NCBI GenBank assembly: GCA_903869595.1 | Contig: CAIPZV010000008.1 | Coordinates: forward strand, 1-64,000 | From: an uncultured beta proteobacterium | GTDB taxonomy: Bacteria; Pseudomonadota; Gammaproteobacteria; Burkholderiales; Burkholderiaceae_C | Direction: 5' to 3' | DNA length: 64,000 nt | Shown: positions 50,711-60,398 of the stretch, piece after piece | How positions within the stretch are numbered: position 1 is the stretch's first letter | How the letters are laid out: every line of letters starts with the position of its first letter | Notes under the pieces: model-generated | What the model saw: the letters and a program-made list of their open reading frames with translations, nothing else | Databases searched by the model: none | What the model was told of the DNA's origin: nothing | Made by a program: the position numbers and the translations under genes

Positions 50711-50992
50711 CTACTCCTGTGTGCCTATGAAATCACGCGTGGCTTTGCGGCTTGGAATAATGGTTTTCAAAAAGTACCCTTCTTCCTCTTGCACAAAAGG
50801 CACCAAAAACGCATACCCGTCCATGGCGACGACCATGATTTTCTGGTTTGGATACCTGGCCGGATTGGGGTGCGCAATCACCTGCAATAAATCGCCGCCC
50901 TCCACTGCCAAGGCAATTTGCTCAAAACTGAGCCCGCGTTCACGCATCAATAAGGCGTTTTTCTGCGGATCCCATCTGAAAACCATGGCCAT
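50711..50992 (-). CDS. BrnT-family toxin (putative ribonuclease)
   Basis: This 93-residue protein has the opening pattern FRWDPQKNALLMRERGLSFEQ, characteristic of the BrnT/DUF497 family, a RelE-like fold that cleaves RNA and blocks translation. The strand ending in FLKTIIPSRKATRDF, with an Arg/Lys cluster, is also typical. Two starts (50992 and 50986) are possible; neither has a strong ribosome site. It forms a two-gene module between ppc and argH. Confidence 0.75.
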   Translation of the reverse strand: MAMVFRWDPQKNALLMRERGLSFEQIALAVEGGDLLQVIAHPNPARYPNQKIMVVAMDGYAFLVPFVQEEEGYFLKTIIPSRKATRDFIGTQE

Positions 50993-51155
50993 GCGCGCAC
51001 TCTATCATGACGTGTGCCTTTTGTCTTCAACTTAGAACAAAATTACCGCCTTCTCTTGTACAAGCGGTAATCAGGCGGGTGAGCGATATTGACCCTTGCG
51101 CCGCCAAGACAATCTTCAGCGCCTAGCCAGCTGAACCCCCCGATAAAATCCCCGC

Positions 51156-52604
51156 ATGACAAACCAACTCGATAAAAAAGCCCAGGCCTGGTCGGCGCTG
51201 TTTTCTGAACCGATGAGCGAGTTGGTTAAGCGCTACACCTCTAGCGTGTTTTTTGACAAGCGGCTCTGGCAGGCGGACATCCGGGGCAGCTTGGCGCATG
51301 CCGATATGCTGGCGGCGCAGGGCATCATCAGCGCGCAAGACCTGGCCGACATCCAGCGCGGCATGGCACAGATCGTGGCCGACATCGAGGCGGGCCGCTT
51401 TGAATGGAAACTGGACCTGGAGGATGTGCACCTGAACATCGAGGCGCGGCTCACGCAGTTGGTGGGCGATGCCGGCAAGCGCATGCACACCGGGCGCAGC
51501 CGCAATGACCAAGTGGCCACCGATGTGCGCCTGTGGTTGCGCGACGAGCTAGACCTGATCGCCGACCTGCTGGTCGCCCTGCAAAAAGCCTTGCTGGACG
51601 TAGCGGCGCAGCACACGCAAACCATCTTGCCCGGATTTACGCATTTGCAAGTGGCCCAGCCGGTGAGCTTTGCGCACCATTTGCTGGCCTATGTAGAAAT
51701 GTTTGCGCGCGATGCCGAGCGCATGCGCGAAGTGCGCGCCCGCGCCAACCGCCTGCCCCTGGGCAGCGCCGCGCTGGCGGGCACCAGCTACCCGCTAGAC
51801 CGCGAGCGCGTGGCGCGCAGCCTGGGCATGGTGGACGCGCAAGGTGCGCCCCAGCTTTGCCGCAATAGCCTGGACGCCGTCAGCGACCGCGACTTTGCGA
51901 TGGAATTTACCGCCGCCGCCAGTATTTGCATGGTGCACATCAGCCGCCTGAGCGAAGAGCTGGTCTTGTGGATGAGCCAGAACTTTGGCTTTATCCGCCT
52001 GGCCGACCGCTTCACCACCGGCAGCTCCATCATGCCGCAGAAGAAAAACCCCGACGTGCCCGAACTGGCGCGCGGCAAAACCGGTCGCGTGGTCGGCCAC
52101 CTGATGGGTTTGCTCACGCTCATGAAAGGCCAGCCGCTGGCCTATAACAAAGACAACCAAGAAGACAAAGAGCCGCTGTTTGACACGGTGGACACGCTCA
52201 CCGACACGCTGCGCATCTTTGCGGAAATGATTGGCGGCCAACCCGACCCGCAGACCGGCAAGTTGTCCGGCGGACTGACGGTCAACCCGGACGCCATGCG
52301 CAGCGCCGCCGCACGCGGCTATGCCACTGCCACCGACCTGGCCGACTACTTGGTGAAAAAAGGCCTTGCCTTCAGGGACGCGCACGAAGTGGTGGCCCAT
52401 GCCGTCAAAAGCGCGCAAGCCACGGGCAAAGATTTATCCGAACTGCCGCTGGCCACGCTGCAAGCTTTTCATGCGGCCATAGAGGCCGATGTGTTTGAGT
52501 GCCTCAGCCTGCAAGGCTCAATGGACGCGCGCAACACCATTGGCGGTACCGCGCCTGGGCGGGTCTTGCAAGAGATTGCGCTGCACCGCCAGCGCCTGGG
52601 CTGA
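51156..52604 (+). CDS. argH: Argininosuccinate lyase
   Basis: This 482-residue fumarase/aspartase-superfamily enzyme splits argininosuccinate into arginine and fumarate, the last step of arginine synthesis. The signature [12 protein letters not shown] is near residue 289 with the mobile catalytic Ser, and [13 protein letters not shown] near 110. Length is slightly above E. coli ArgH (457). It is monocistronic here, 54 bp before the symporter gene. Confidence 0.96.
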   Translation: MTNQLDKKAQAWSALFSEPMSELVKRYTSSVFFDKRLWQADIRGSLAHADMLAAQGIISAQDLADIQRGMAQIVADIEAGRFEWKLDLEDVHLNIEARLTQLVGDAGKRMHTGRSRNDQVATDVRLWLRDELDLIADLLVALQKALLDVAAQHTQTILPGFTHLQVAQPVSFAHHLLAYVEMFARDAERMREVRARANRLPLGSAALAGTSYPLDRERVARSLGMVDAQGAPQLCRNSLDAVSDRDFAMEFTAAASICMVHISRLSEELVLWMSQNFGFIRLADRFTTGSSIMPQKKNPDVPELARGKTGRVVGHLMGLLTLMKGQPLAYNKDNQEDKEPLFDTVDTLTDTLRIFAEMIGGQPDPQTGKLSGGLTVNPDAMRSAAARGYATATDLADYLVKKGLAFRDAHEVVAHAVKSAQATGKDLSELPLATLQAFHAAIEADVFECLSLQGSMDARNTIGGTAPGRVLQEIALHRQRLG

Positions 52605-52658
52605 GCGCACCCCCACGGGCGCCCGGCTACCTTTCACCCCGTCACCTAGGAAAGCCCG

Positions 52659-53549
52659 ATGACGACCCAACAACTTGTTCTCAGCCTAGTGCTGGCCACC
52701 ATGGTGTTTTCGGTGGCTTTGGAATTGCAGCTGGACGATTTTTTGCGCGTGGCGCGCAGCCCCAAGGCGGTGGTTGTCGGCCTCGTCCCCCAATTCATTT
52801 TGCTGCCCGTCGTCACCTGGGCCGCCACCCTGGTGCTGGACTTGCCGCCCAATGTGGAAGCGGCCATGATTTTGGTAGCGGCTTGCCCTGGCGGCAGCCT
52901 GAGCAATGTGGTGACGCATTTTGGGCGCGGCAACACGGCGCTGTCGGTCAGTATTTCGGCGGTAGCCAGCCTGATTGCGCTGTTCGCCACGCCGTTTAAC
53001 TTCAGCTGGATGGTGGCCACCAACCCGGCCACTGCCGGTTGGCTGCAAACCCTGAATATCGACCCTTCAGACATTTGGATCAGCCTTTTTGCTTTGCTGG
53101 CCTTGCCCTTGGCGCTAGGCCTGACGCTGACGCGCCGCCTGCCCGACTTCAGCGCGCGCATTCGCAAACCACTGGGCAATTTTTCGCTGATCGCACTATT
53201 GGCTTTTATCGTGCTGGGGCTGATTAAAGAGCGGCAATTGCTGACTATGGGACTTTTGCCCACGCTGGGCTTGGTGGTGGCGCACAACGCTAGCGGCTTG
53301 CTGATGGGCTGGCTCACCAGCGGCGTGATGGGCCTGAGCACCGCAGACCGGCGCGCCGTCACCATCGAAGGCGGCATGCAAAACGCGGGGCTGGCGCTGG
53401 GCATCATTGCGGTGCAGTTCAACGCGGATCTGGGCATGGTCATCATCGCCAGCTTGTGGGGCATCTGGCATATCGTTAGCGGCATGTCATTAGCCTTGCT
53501 TTGGCGGCGCATGGACCGCGTAACACTTGCAAAGGAAGAACATGCTTGA
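52659..53549 (+). CDS. Bile acid:sodium symporter family transporter
   Basis: This 296-residue membrane protein has about ten helices and belongs to the BASS family. Conserved elements are CPGGSLSNVVTHFGRGN near residue 76-92 and EGGMQNAGLALG near 236, the two discontinuous helix regions that form the substrate and sodium sites. Bacterial members carry organic anions such as pantoate or keto acids; bile acid transport is not implied. It overlaps the next gene, a D-aminoacylase, by eight bases, which suggests uptake of that enzyme's substrate or export of its product. Confidence 0.87.
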   Translation: MTTQQLVLSLVLATMVFSVALELQLDDFLRVARSPKAVVVGLVPQFILLPVVTWAATLVLDLPPNVEAAMILVAACPGGSLSNVVTHFGRGNTALSVSISAVASLIALFATPFNFSWMVATNPATAGWLQTLNIDPSDIWISLFALLALPLALGLTLTRRLPDFSARIRKPLGNFSLIALLAFIVLGLIKERQLLTMGLLPTLGLVVAHNASGLLMGWLTSGVMGLSTADRRAVTIEGGMQNAGLALGIIAVQFNADLGMVIIASLWGIWHIVSGMSLALLWRRMDRVTLAKEEHA

Positions 53550-55296
53550 TTTGCTGATTCGCAGCGCCACCGTGGTCGATGGCAGTGGCGGCGAGCCTTT
53601 TGTCGCCGATGTGGGCATACAAGACGGGCGCATCGCGCAAGTGGGCCGCATCAGCAGCGCGGCGCGCGAAACCATTGACGCCCAGGGCGCCTGGCTGACG
53701 CCGGGCTTTGTGGACATCCACACCCACTACGACGGGCAAGCCACCTGGGACGAGACCTTTAGCCCCAGCATCCACCATGGTGTGACCACGGTGCTGATGG
53801 GCAATTGCGGCGTCGGCTTTGCGCCGCTACGCCCGGGCAGCGAAGACCGGCTGATCAAGCTGATGGAAGGCGTGGAAGATATTCCGGGCGTGGCGCTGCG
53901 CGAAGGTGTGCGCTTTTCTTGGGAGAGTTTTAGCCAGTACATGGACGCGCTGGACGCCATGCCGCACAGCCTGGACTTTTTGACCATGGTGCCGCACGAC
54001 CCGCTGCGCATGCTGGTGATGGGCGCACGCGCTGAAGCGCGCGAAGCGGCTACCGAGGCTGACGTAGCCGCAATGCGCGCGCATTTGCGCAGCGCTTTGC
54101 AAGCCGGGGCGGCAGGCTTTTCCACCGGACGTTCCGACAACCACCGCACCGCCGAGGGCCACGACACCCCGGCATCCATCGCCAGCGGCGCCGAGTTGCA
54201 CGGGCTGGGCCAGGCTTTTGAAGGCCTGGGCCATGGCGTGGTGCAAGTCGTCAGCGACTTTGACCTGATGCAAGGCCCGCAAGGCTTTGACGCCGAATTT
54301 GCGCTGGTGGAACAACTGGCCCAGGCCAGCGGGCGGCCCTTGTCCATGACCTGGCTGCAACGCGACCCCGGTGGCGAGCAATATTTGCAGATTCAACAAC
54401 GCGTGGAGGCAGCCGTGGCGCAAGGCCTGCCGCTGTACTTGCAAACCGCTGCGCGCGGCATTGGCGTGATCAACGGGTTGGACGCGAGTTTTCATCCGTT
54501 TATGGGTTTCCCCGGCTACAAAGAAGTAGCCGCCCTGCCCTTGGCCGAGCGGGCACAAGCCCTACGCGACCCAGCACGCAAAGCGCGCATCCTGGCTGAA
54601 AAATCCGAGCGCCTGGCGGGCGACGGCACGCCGATACCGCCGCTGGTGGACTTGCTGCTATCGCGTATCGAGCTGATCGCCGGGCGCATGTTCCCGCTCG
54701 ACGCGCGTCTGGACTACGAGCCCGATGTGATGCAAAGTTTTTTAGTGCGCGCCAAGCAACGCGGCACCACGGCGCTAGAGGCCATGTACGACTACCTGTG
54801 CGAAGGCGATGGCGCGCAGCTTATTTACTTCCCCATCTTCAACTACAACCAAGGCTCGCTGGATGCGGTGCACACCATGCTGCAACACCCCCGCGCCCTG
54901 TTTGGCTTGGGCGATGCGGGCGCGCATGTAGGCACGATTTGCGACGCCAGTTTTTCCACCTTCATGCTCAGCCACTGGGTACTGGGCCGCGCCAAAGAGC
55001 GCCTGCCCCTGGAACGCGTCGTGGAGATGATGACCAGTCGCAACGCGCGCTACCTGGGCCTCAACGACCGCGGCCTGATACAGCCCGGCCTGCGCGCTGA
55101 CTTCAACCTGATAGACCCCAAGCGCCTGAGCGTAGGTATGCCCCAACTGGTGCGCGACCTGCCTGCGGGTGGCAAGCGGTTTTTGCAAAAGGCAGAGGGC
55201 TATATTGGGACTTGGGTGGCGGGGGAGGCTGTGGTGCGAGAAGGGGAAGTTACCGGGGCTCGGCCGGGGCGCTTGGTGCGGATGGGACGGAAGTAA
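53542..55296 (+). CDS. N-acyl-D-amino-acid deacylase family amidohydrolase
   Basis: This 584-residue amidohydrolase-3 family enzyme resembles D-aminoacylase. The metal-binding HTHYD motif (His60, His62) is in PGFVDIHTHYDGQ. GNCGVGFAPLRP, GAAGFSTGRSD, and GLGDAGAHVG (catalytic Asp region) follow in the expected order. It probably hydrolyses N-acyl-D-amino acids or related amides. ATG 53542 is preceded by AAAGGAAG and overlaps the symporter gene by eight bases. A strong terminator follows its stop codon directly. Confidence 0.88.
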   Translation: MLDLLIRSATVVDGSGGEPFVADVGIQDGRIAQVGRISSAARETIDAQGAWLTPGFVDIHTHYDGQATWDETFSPSIHHGVTTVLMGNCGVGFAPLRPGSEDRLIKLMEGVEDIPGVALREGVRFSWESFSQYMDALDAMPHSLDFLTMVPHDPLRMLVMGARAEAREAATEADVAAMRAHLRSALQAGAAGFSTGRSDNHRTAEGHDTPASIASGAELHGLGQAFEGLGHGVVQVVSDFDLMQGPQGFDAEFALVEQLAQASGRPLSMTWLQRDPGGEQYLQIQQRVEAAVAQGLPLYLQTAARGIGVINGLDASFHPFMGFPGYKEVAALPLAERAQALRDPARKARILAEKSERLAGDGTPIPPLVDLLLSRIELIAGRMFPLDARLDYEPDVMQSFLVRAKQRGTTALEAMYDYLCEGDGAQLIYFPIFNYNQGSLDAVHTMLQHPRALFGLGDAGAHVGTICDASFSTFMLSHWVLGRAKERLPLERVVEMMTSRNARYLGLNDRGLIQPGLRADFNLIDPKRLSVGMPQLVRDLPAGGKRFLQKAEGYIGTWVAGEAVVREGEVTGARPGRLVRMGRK

Positions 55297-55323
55297 CAGC
55301 GGTCCATCAAAGGACCGCTGTTT
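55295..55323 (+). terminator. Intrinsic terminator after the D-aminoacylase gene
   Basis: The arms AACAGCGGTCC (55295-55305) and GGACCGCTGTT (55312-55322) pair perfectly around ATCAAA. The stem begins inside the stop codon. A second hairpin, TCGCTTTT with AAAAGCGA (55326-55345), follows at once and may strengthen termination or serve the opposite strand. Confidence 0.85.
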
Positions 55324-55453
55324 ATTCGCTTTTTTGCAAAAGCGACAAACGCATCGAGGCCGCCTTCAAAATCACATCACCGTTTACAAAAATTGTTCCG
55401 GTCAAGGCCCATCGAAACGTCAACGACATTCCAATGAACCTTGTCCGAACAAT

Positions 55454-57799
55454 TTATTGCGGGGCGTTGTTCTTCCGCGTATAAACGTACTGAATCTGTC
55501 GATTCTCAAGATCATAGGACCGGGCCCAAATTTCGCGGTAGACCGAAGTCACCGCAAACGATACGCCTGCATAGGTCTTAGTAGTGTTAATCGCATCATT
55601 ACCAAGCCATTCGTCACTTAAGGTCAGTACACCGCTTCTGGCTGATCGCGGTGAGCCCTTCGATACTTGCGCGATAGACGCGACAATAAGCCTTTCGCTG
55701 CCAGCAGAGCTGAAGTAGGCCTGGCCTTTTCCACCAAAACGGTCGATTCCTTGCACACCGTCGGGAACGGTCCAACCCACATTGACATTGGTACCCGCCG
55801 CAATTGTCGAAAGCGTCGTGCCAAGATAGCTTGCAACAGTCGCAGCATCTGGTTTACGGAACTTAATGTCACCAGCGTAAAGGCCGTTGGCGTCCTTATC
55901 TAAAAACGCCATAGTACCGACCATACGGCCGTTTTCAACAGTTTTTGAATTCCAGAAATTAGTACTGTTATTGCCCCATGCCGTGGTGCTGGCATTGGTG
56001 TAGGCATCATCTTGGAAAACATAAATGGTGTACCGCGGCATCGATGTGTTACCGAAGGTGCTGAAATAGTCCAACTTATCCTGTGACGAAACCTCCGTGG
56101 AACGCATATTGGCATAGGTCTGACGGGGGCAATTACCAGAAACACATGTGCCGACGTTAGTGCTGTCAATCACGTAATTCCTCTGTGCCAAACCTGGATA
56201 TGTCCAAGTAGAGTTGCCATTGGCTTTGGCTGACGTAAAGGTGAATTGGTTATTGGTATTGGCAGTACCAATGGGGGCTGGGGTTCCCGAAGGACCCTTG
56301 CAATCACTCCATAGGTAACCGCGATGTGTCAAATTGTTCTCCGGGTCAAAATCCGCTGGATACTTGGCGTGTATGGGCATGTAATTGCGCGTCGCCACGG
56401 CATCGGGATGCGGCACTTTTAGCAAGATACCGCCTTTGGGCGCGCTGGGGTTGTGCGCTACGCCAGTTTGAAGCAGCGGCCCGGTAACCCAGGCGCAAAT
56501 GATTCTTGGTTGCGCCAAAGTTGGATCCGTTGCGTCGTAGGAAAATGCAAAATTTTGCGCACCGGAAGCCTTGGTGCGGTGCGGGGTAGTGTTCATTTGC
56601 AGACGACCCTCAACGCGCGAATTGGCTGGCGTACTTAAATCATCGATGTAGCTGTAGTTTGCATCCACACTGAAGTCCACATTACGGCGGTTGCCGTAGA
56701 GCTTGAATGAGTCGCTAGCGCCTGTGGTCGTCCGCTCTAATACCTCGGGTCGGGTATACCAATTACCACTGGTATCCTTGAAGTTCACGTTGACCACATA
56801 GGCCTTACCGTCAGCCATGCTCGGACGCTCAACCACATACCGCAAGTTGATTTTGACATCCGCGTTCAAAAACTCACTAGACGACAAGGCTAAGCCCCAG
56901 CGCTCTCCGTAGCTATAAGTGTTGTGCATATAACCATTGACCACATAGCTGTTGCAAGCTGTTGCCATTTGGCTGATATTTGCCGAGACAAAGCCGCCGC
57001 TGTCGGCTGTTGCGTTTGGCGCGCGCTGCGTATTTGGTAAGGCAAAGCAGGCCTTTATCTTGTTTTGTAAATCTAATAATGCTGGGCCAGCAGGGTCTGC
57101 GCCAGGTGGCCAGTCGCCAGTGCTGCCAGACGCTGTCACAACACGGTTTCTCGGGTCTGTGTTGTCGGTTAGGACTTCCATTCGGTTGGCTAGTACAACG
57201 CCGCTTGGTTTGATACGTACATCCACCACGTCGAGCACCTGGTCAGCGCCAGTTCGATTAGCGCTAAAGGTATCGGTTACAGGATTGAAGCTGCTTGGTA
57301 GACCTGCAGCCGCGATGGGCCCGCTAAGTGCGGTCGTCATTAGCGCAGTGGCAGCAGCCAAGGATGTGGAGGTTACGGTCGCTGGCAAAAGTCCATCTGC
57401 GCTGTAGCTATTGGCAGCGTTCACCAGCGCAGCGATGCCGGTGGTTAAGGGCGTAACTTGGACGGAGTTGTTTTGGCCGCTCGTAGAGGAAATCATGGAC
57501 ACCAGGTTGTACTCCTGGGTACCTATCGAGCCAGCGGCCTTGATCACAAATGGCGCTCGCATTCCGGTGACGTCTACGGAGTAGGCGCCATTTGCATCAC
57601 TGGTCACTTGTTTGGTATTGCCATCCGCATCGATCACCAGCACGGTCGCATTGGGCAGTCCCTCACCAACGGCGACCAAGCCACCTAATGACGTATTGGC
57701 TAGTTTTTTCTCCTCGCCACCGCCACCCCCACCGCAAGCCACGATACCCACCGCAACTGCTATCGCCGCTAGGGAAGGAAGAATCCATTTTTTTGCCAT
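55454..57799 (-). CDS. Large lipoprotein of unknown function
   Basis: This 781-residue protein has a type II signal peptide ending in GIVAC (Cys22) followed by six glycines. The region about 32-75 has the pattern of a carboxypeptidase-regulatory-like beta domain (ATVLVIDADGNTKQVTSDA). A helical segment (to about 230) and a long beta-rich, Asn/Thr/Tyr-rich region follow, with several Cys (for example in VGTCVSGNC). ATG 57799 is preceded by GGAG. It has more A+T and less biased codons than its neighbours, suggesting transfer. It is probably surface-exposed or periplasmic. I recognise no family for the main part. Confidence 0.8.
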   Translation of the reverse strand: MAKKWILPSLAAIAVAVGIVACGGGGGGEEKKLANTSLGGLVAVGEGLPNATVLVIDADGNTKQVTSDANGAYSVDVTGMRAPFVIKAAGSIGTQEYNLVSMISSTSGQNNSVQVTPLTTGIAALVNAANSYSADGLLPATVTSTSLAAATALMTTALSGPIAAAGLPSSFNPVTDTFSANRTGADQVLDVVDVRIKPSGVVLANRMEVLTDNTDPRNRVVTASGSTGDWPPGADPAGPALLDLQNKIKACFALPNTQRAPNATADSGGFVSANISQMATACNSYVVNGYMHNTYSYGERWGLALSSSEFLNADVKINLRYVVERPSMADGKAYVVNVNFKDTSGNWYTRPEVLERTTTGASDSFKLYGNRRNVDFSVDANYSYIDDLSTPANSRVEGRLQMNTTPHRTKASGAQNFAFSYDATDPTLAQPRIICAWVTGPLLQTGVAHNPSAPKGGILLKVPHPDAVATRNYMPIHAKYPADFDPENNLTHRGYLWSDCKGPSGTPAPIGTANTNNQFTFTSAKANGNSTWTYPGLAQRNYVIDSTNVGTCVSGNCPRQTYANMRSTEVSSQDKLDYFSTFGNTSMPRYTIYVFQDDAYTNASTTAWGNNSTNFWNSKTVENGRMVGTMAFLDKDANGLYAGDIKFRKPDAATVASYLGTTLSTIAAGTNVNVGWTVPDGVQGIDRFGGKGQAYFSSAGSERLIVASIAQVSKGSPRSARSGVLTLSDEWLGNDAINTTKTYAGVSFAVTSVYREIWARSYDLENRQIQYVYTRKNNAPQ

Positions 57800-58198
57800 A
57801 GGTCGCTCCGGGGAGTCCGTTAAAAGTGTGTTTGTCGCTTTGGCGGATTGAATAAGCACCTCTGCTGTTTAGGGGCTTTGCTACGTAAAAATCTCGAGCA
57901 AATTTCCAACCAATTGTTAACAAATTCAGTTTATATGAATAAATTGACGTAAACATAACATTACAAATTAGGGTTAACCCTAGGCTGTACATTTTTCCTT
58001 CGCTAGCTCTCGTGTGTACCCGCGTAAGTGACTAAGCGCCCTGAAAAGAATGCTCGCTCGGGCATCGGTGTGTAGTAATAAAGCGACACCACGGTCTTTA
58101 AGGCGGTGCTAAGGTCTTCCCGCGGTCGCATGCAATGCACCACAACCCGAACTGCTCTGTACCGCATACCTAAAAACTAGCTCCAGCACCCCCTTTTC
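57800..58198. promoter_or_regulatory. Divergent region between the lipoprotein gene and kynU (399 bp)
   Basis: The left 170 bp are AT-rich and likely hold the lipoprotein promoter. A minus-strand TATAAA (57932-57937 area) could be its -10. The perfect palindrome TAGGGTTAACCCTA (57969-57982) is in the same stretch. The right half, before kynU, shows no gene and no clear promoter; kynU has no good Shine-Dalgarno sequence. Confidence 0.5.
57969..57982. promoter_or_regulatory. 14-bp perfect palindrome, candidate operator
   Basis: The sequence TAGGGTTAACCCTA is its own reverse complement. It lies 170 bp upstream of the lipoprotein ATG and 217 bp before kynU, so it could control either gene. The regulator is unknown. 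Confidence 0.45.
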
Positions 58199-59500
58199 AT
58201 GACCACTTTGCACCACTGCCGCCAATTAGATGCGGCCGACCCCTTAGGTCCCTTGCGCGCGCATTTCAGTATTCCGCCGGACACGATTTACCTGGACGGC
58301 AATTCGCTGGGCGTCCTACCGGTGGCCGCTGCAGCCCGGGCTGCACAAGTGGTGCAGCAGGAGTGGGGCCAGGGGCTGATCCGATCTTGGAACGCGGCGG
58401 GTTGGTTTGACCTGCCGCAGCGCCTGGGCGCACGCATCGCCGCCTTGATCGGCGCCGGGGCCGAGGACGTGGTAGCGGCGGACACCACCTCGGTCAATTT
58501 GTTCAAGGTGCTGGCAAGCGCTATCCGCATTGCGCAGCATGCAGACCCGGCGCGGCGCGTCATCGTCAGTGAGCGCAGCAACTTTCCAACCGATTTGTAT
58601 ATTGCCCAGGGCCTGTGCCAAAGCCATGGTTGTAGCCTGCAACTCGTGGAGGCCGATGGCGTCCTGCCCGCGCTGGGGCCGCAGGTGGCGGTGCTGATGC
58701 TCACGCATGTGAACTACCGCACCGGTGCCATGCATGACATGGCGGCCATCACCGCTGCCGCGCACGGCGCAGGCGCGCTGGTGTTGTGGGACTTGGCGCA
58801 CAGTGCGGGCGCGGTACCGGTGGACTTACGCGGCGCTGATGCCGACTTTGCCGTAGGTTGCGGCTACAAATACCTGAACGGCGGACCGGGCGCACCGGCG
58901 TTTTTATGGGTGCATCCGCGCCATAGCGCGCGCAACGATCTGCCGTTTATGCAACCCCTGTCCGGCTGGTGGGGCCACGCGGCACCCTTTGCCTTTGACA
59001 GCAGCTACCGCAGCGCGCCGGGTATCAACCAGTTTTTGTGCGGCACACAGCCCATTCTTAGCCTGTCTTTGCTGGCATGCGGTCTGGATGTATTTGAAGC
59101 CGCGCAGCCCGTAGGTGGCATGGATGCGATTCGCCGCAAATCGCTGGCGCTGACTGATTTGTTCATCCACTTGATCGAAGAGCATTGCGCAGGCTTCGGG
59201 CTGGGCCTGGCCACGCCGCGTGCGCATGCAGAGCGCGGCTCGCAAGTCAGTTTGACCCTGGATAGCGAAGCCAACAACTCCGCCGCCTACGCCATGGTGC
59301 AAGCCCTGATTGCGCGCGGCGTAATAGGCGACTTTCGGGCCGGTGACGGCAAGGGCCAGGCGGACATCATGCGCTTTGGCTTTACACCTTTGTACATCGG
59401 CTTTGAAGACGTGTGGCATGCGGTCGCGCATCTGCGCGATGTGCTGCACACCGGCGCCTGGCGCGCGCCTCAATTTATGCAAAAAAATGCAGTTACTTAA
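58199..59500 (+). CDS. kynU: Kynureninase
   Basis: This 433-residue PLP enzyme splits kynurenine into anthranilate and alanine. The PLP lysine is Lys224 in [23 protein letters not shown] near residue 30 and [12 protein letters not shown] near 195 (with the Asp that binds the pyridine nitrogen) are family signatures. The ATG at 58199 follows a pyrimidine-rich stretch with no visible ribosome site. It is followed by kynA after nine bases. Confidence 0.94.
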   Translation: MTTLHHCRQLDAADPLGPLRAHFSIPPDTIYLDGNSLGVLPVAAAARAAQVVQQEWGQGLIRSWNAAGWFDLPQRLGARIAALIGAGAEDVVAADTTSVNLFKVLASAIRIAQHADPARRVIVSERSNFPTDLYIAQGLCQSHGCSLQLVEADGVLPALGPQVAVLMLTHVNYRTGAMHDMAAITAAAHGAGALVLWDLAHSAGAVPVDLRGADADFAVGCGYKYLNGGPGAPAFLWVHPRHSARNDLPFMQPLSGWWGHAAPFAFDSSYRSAPGINQFLCGTQPILSLSLLACGLDVFEAAQPVGGMDAIRRKSLALTDLFIHLIEEHCAGFGLGLATPRAHAERGSQVSLTLDSEANNSAAYAMVQALIARGVIGDFRAGDGKGQADIMRFGFTPLYIGFEDVWHAVAHLRDVLHTGAWRAPQFMQKNAVT

Positions 59501-59509
59501 AGGCTTTGT

Positions 59510-60388
59510 ATGAGCGCCTGCCCTTTCCATTCTGATACGCCACCGCCCCAAGGCAGCGCTGCCATTGTGCAGAGCGAAGCCGATGTGCAACTGGAGTTTG
59601 CACACAGCATGAGCTATGGCGACTACCTGTCGCTGGACGCCATCTTGGGCGCGCAGCACCCGCGCTCGCCAGACCACAACGAGATGCTGTTTATCGTACA
59701 GCACCAGACCAGCGAGTTGTGGATGAAGCTGATGCTGCACGAGTTGCGCGCCGCCATGGCCCATATCGCCCAAGACGAATTGGGCACGGCTTTCAAAATG
59801 CTGGCCCGCGTCAGCCGCATCATGGAGCAACTGGTCCACGCCTGGGACGTGCTGGCCACCATGACGCCACCGGAATACAGCGCCATCCGCCCTTACTTAG
59901 ATAGCTCTAGCGGTTTTCAGAGCTACCAGTACCGGTCCATTGAGTTTTCCTTGGGCAATAAAAACGCCGCCATGCTGCGCCCGCATGCACACCGGCCCGA
60001 TGTGCTGGCGCAGGTGGAAGCGACCTACCGCAGCCCGTCCTTGTATGACGAGGCACTGCGCCTGCTGGCGCGCCGAGGCATCAGCGTGCCGGCCACGCAC
60101 CTGGAGCGGGATTGGTCTCTGCCCTACCCTGCGGATGGCGGCGTGGAAGCGGCCTGGCTAGTGGTTTATCGCGACCCGCAGCGCTACTGGGATTTGTACC
60201 AACTAGGCGAAGAACTTACCGACCTGGAAGACGCTTTTCGCCTATGGCGCTTTCGGCATGTGACCACGGTGGAACGTGTGATCGGCTTTAAGCGCGGCAC
60301 CGGCGGTACCGGTGGCGTCAGCTATTTGCGCAAGATGTTAGACGTGGTGCTGTTCCCCGAAATTTGGAGCTTGCGCACGCAGCTGTAA
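59510..60388 (+). CDS. kynA: Tryptophan 2,3-dioxygenase
   Basis: This 292-residue haem enzyme opens the indole ring of tryptophan to N-formylkynurenine. [14 protein letters not shown] near residue 65 and the [13 protein letters not shown] block near 125-137 match TDO, as does the [14 protein letters not shown]-terminal loop that closes on substrate. It forms an operon with kynU. Kynurenine formamidase (kynB), needed between them, is not in the window. The end product is anthranilate. Confidence 0.95.
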   Translation: MSACPFHSDTPPPQGSAAIVQSEADVQLEFAHSMSYGDYLSLDAILGAQHPRSPDHNEMLFIVQHQTSELWMKLMLHELRAAMAHIAQDELGTAFKMLARVSRIMEQLVHAWDVLATMTPPEYSAIRPYLDSSSGFQSYQYRSIEFSLGNKNAAMLRPHAHRPDVLAQVEATYRSPSLYDEALRLLARRGISVPATHLERDWSLPYPADGGVEAAWLVVYRDPQRYWDLYQLGEELTDLEDAFRLWRFRHVTTVERVIGFKRGTGGTGGVSYLRKMLDVVLFPEIWSLRTQL

Positions 60389-60398
60389 GGCCTGCGGC

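Noticed and set aside
55346..55453. Remnant of an insertion sequence between the D-aminoacylase and lipoprotein genes
   Set aside because: An imperfect inverted repeat (AAATTGTTCCGG with a near-complement) is visible, but there is no transposase fragment or target duplication; it is more likely a termination structure.
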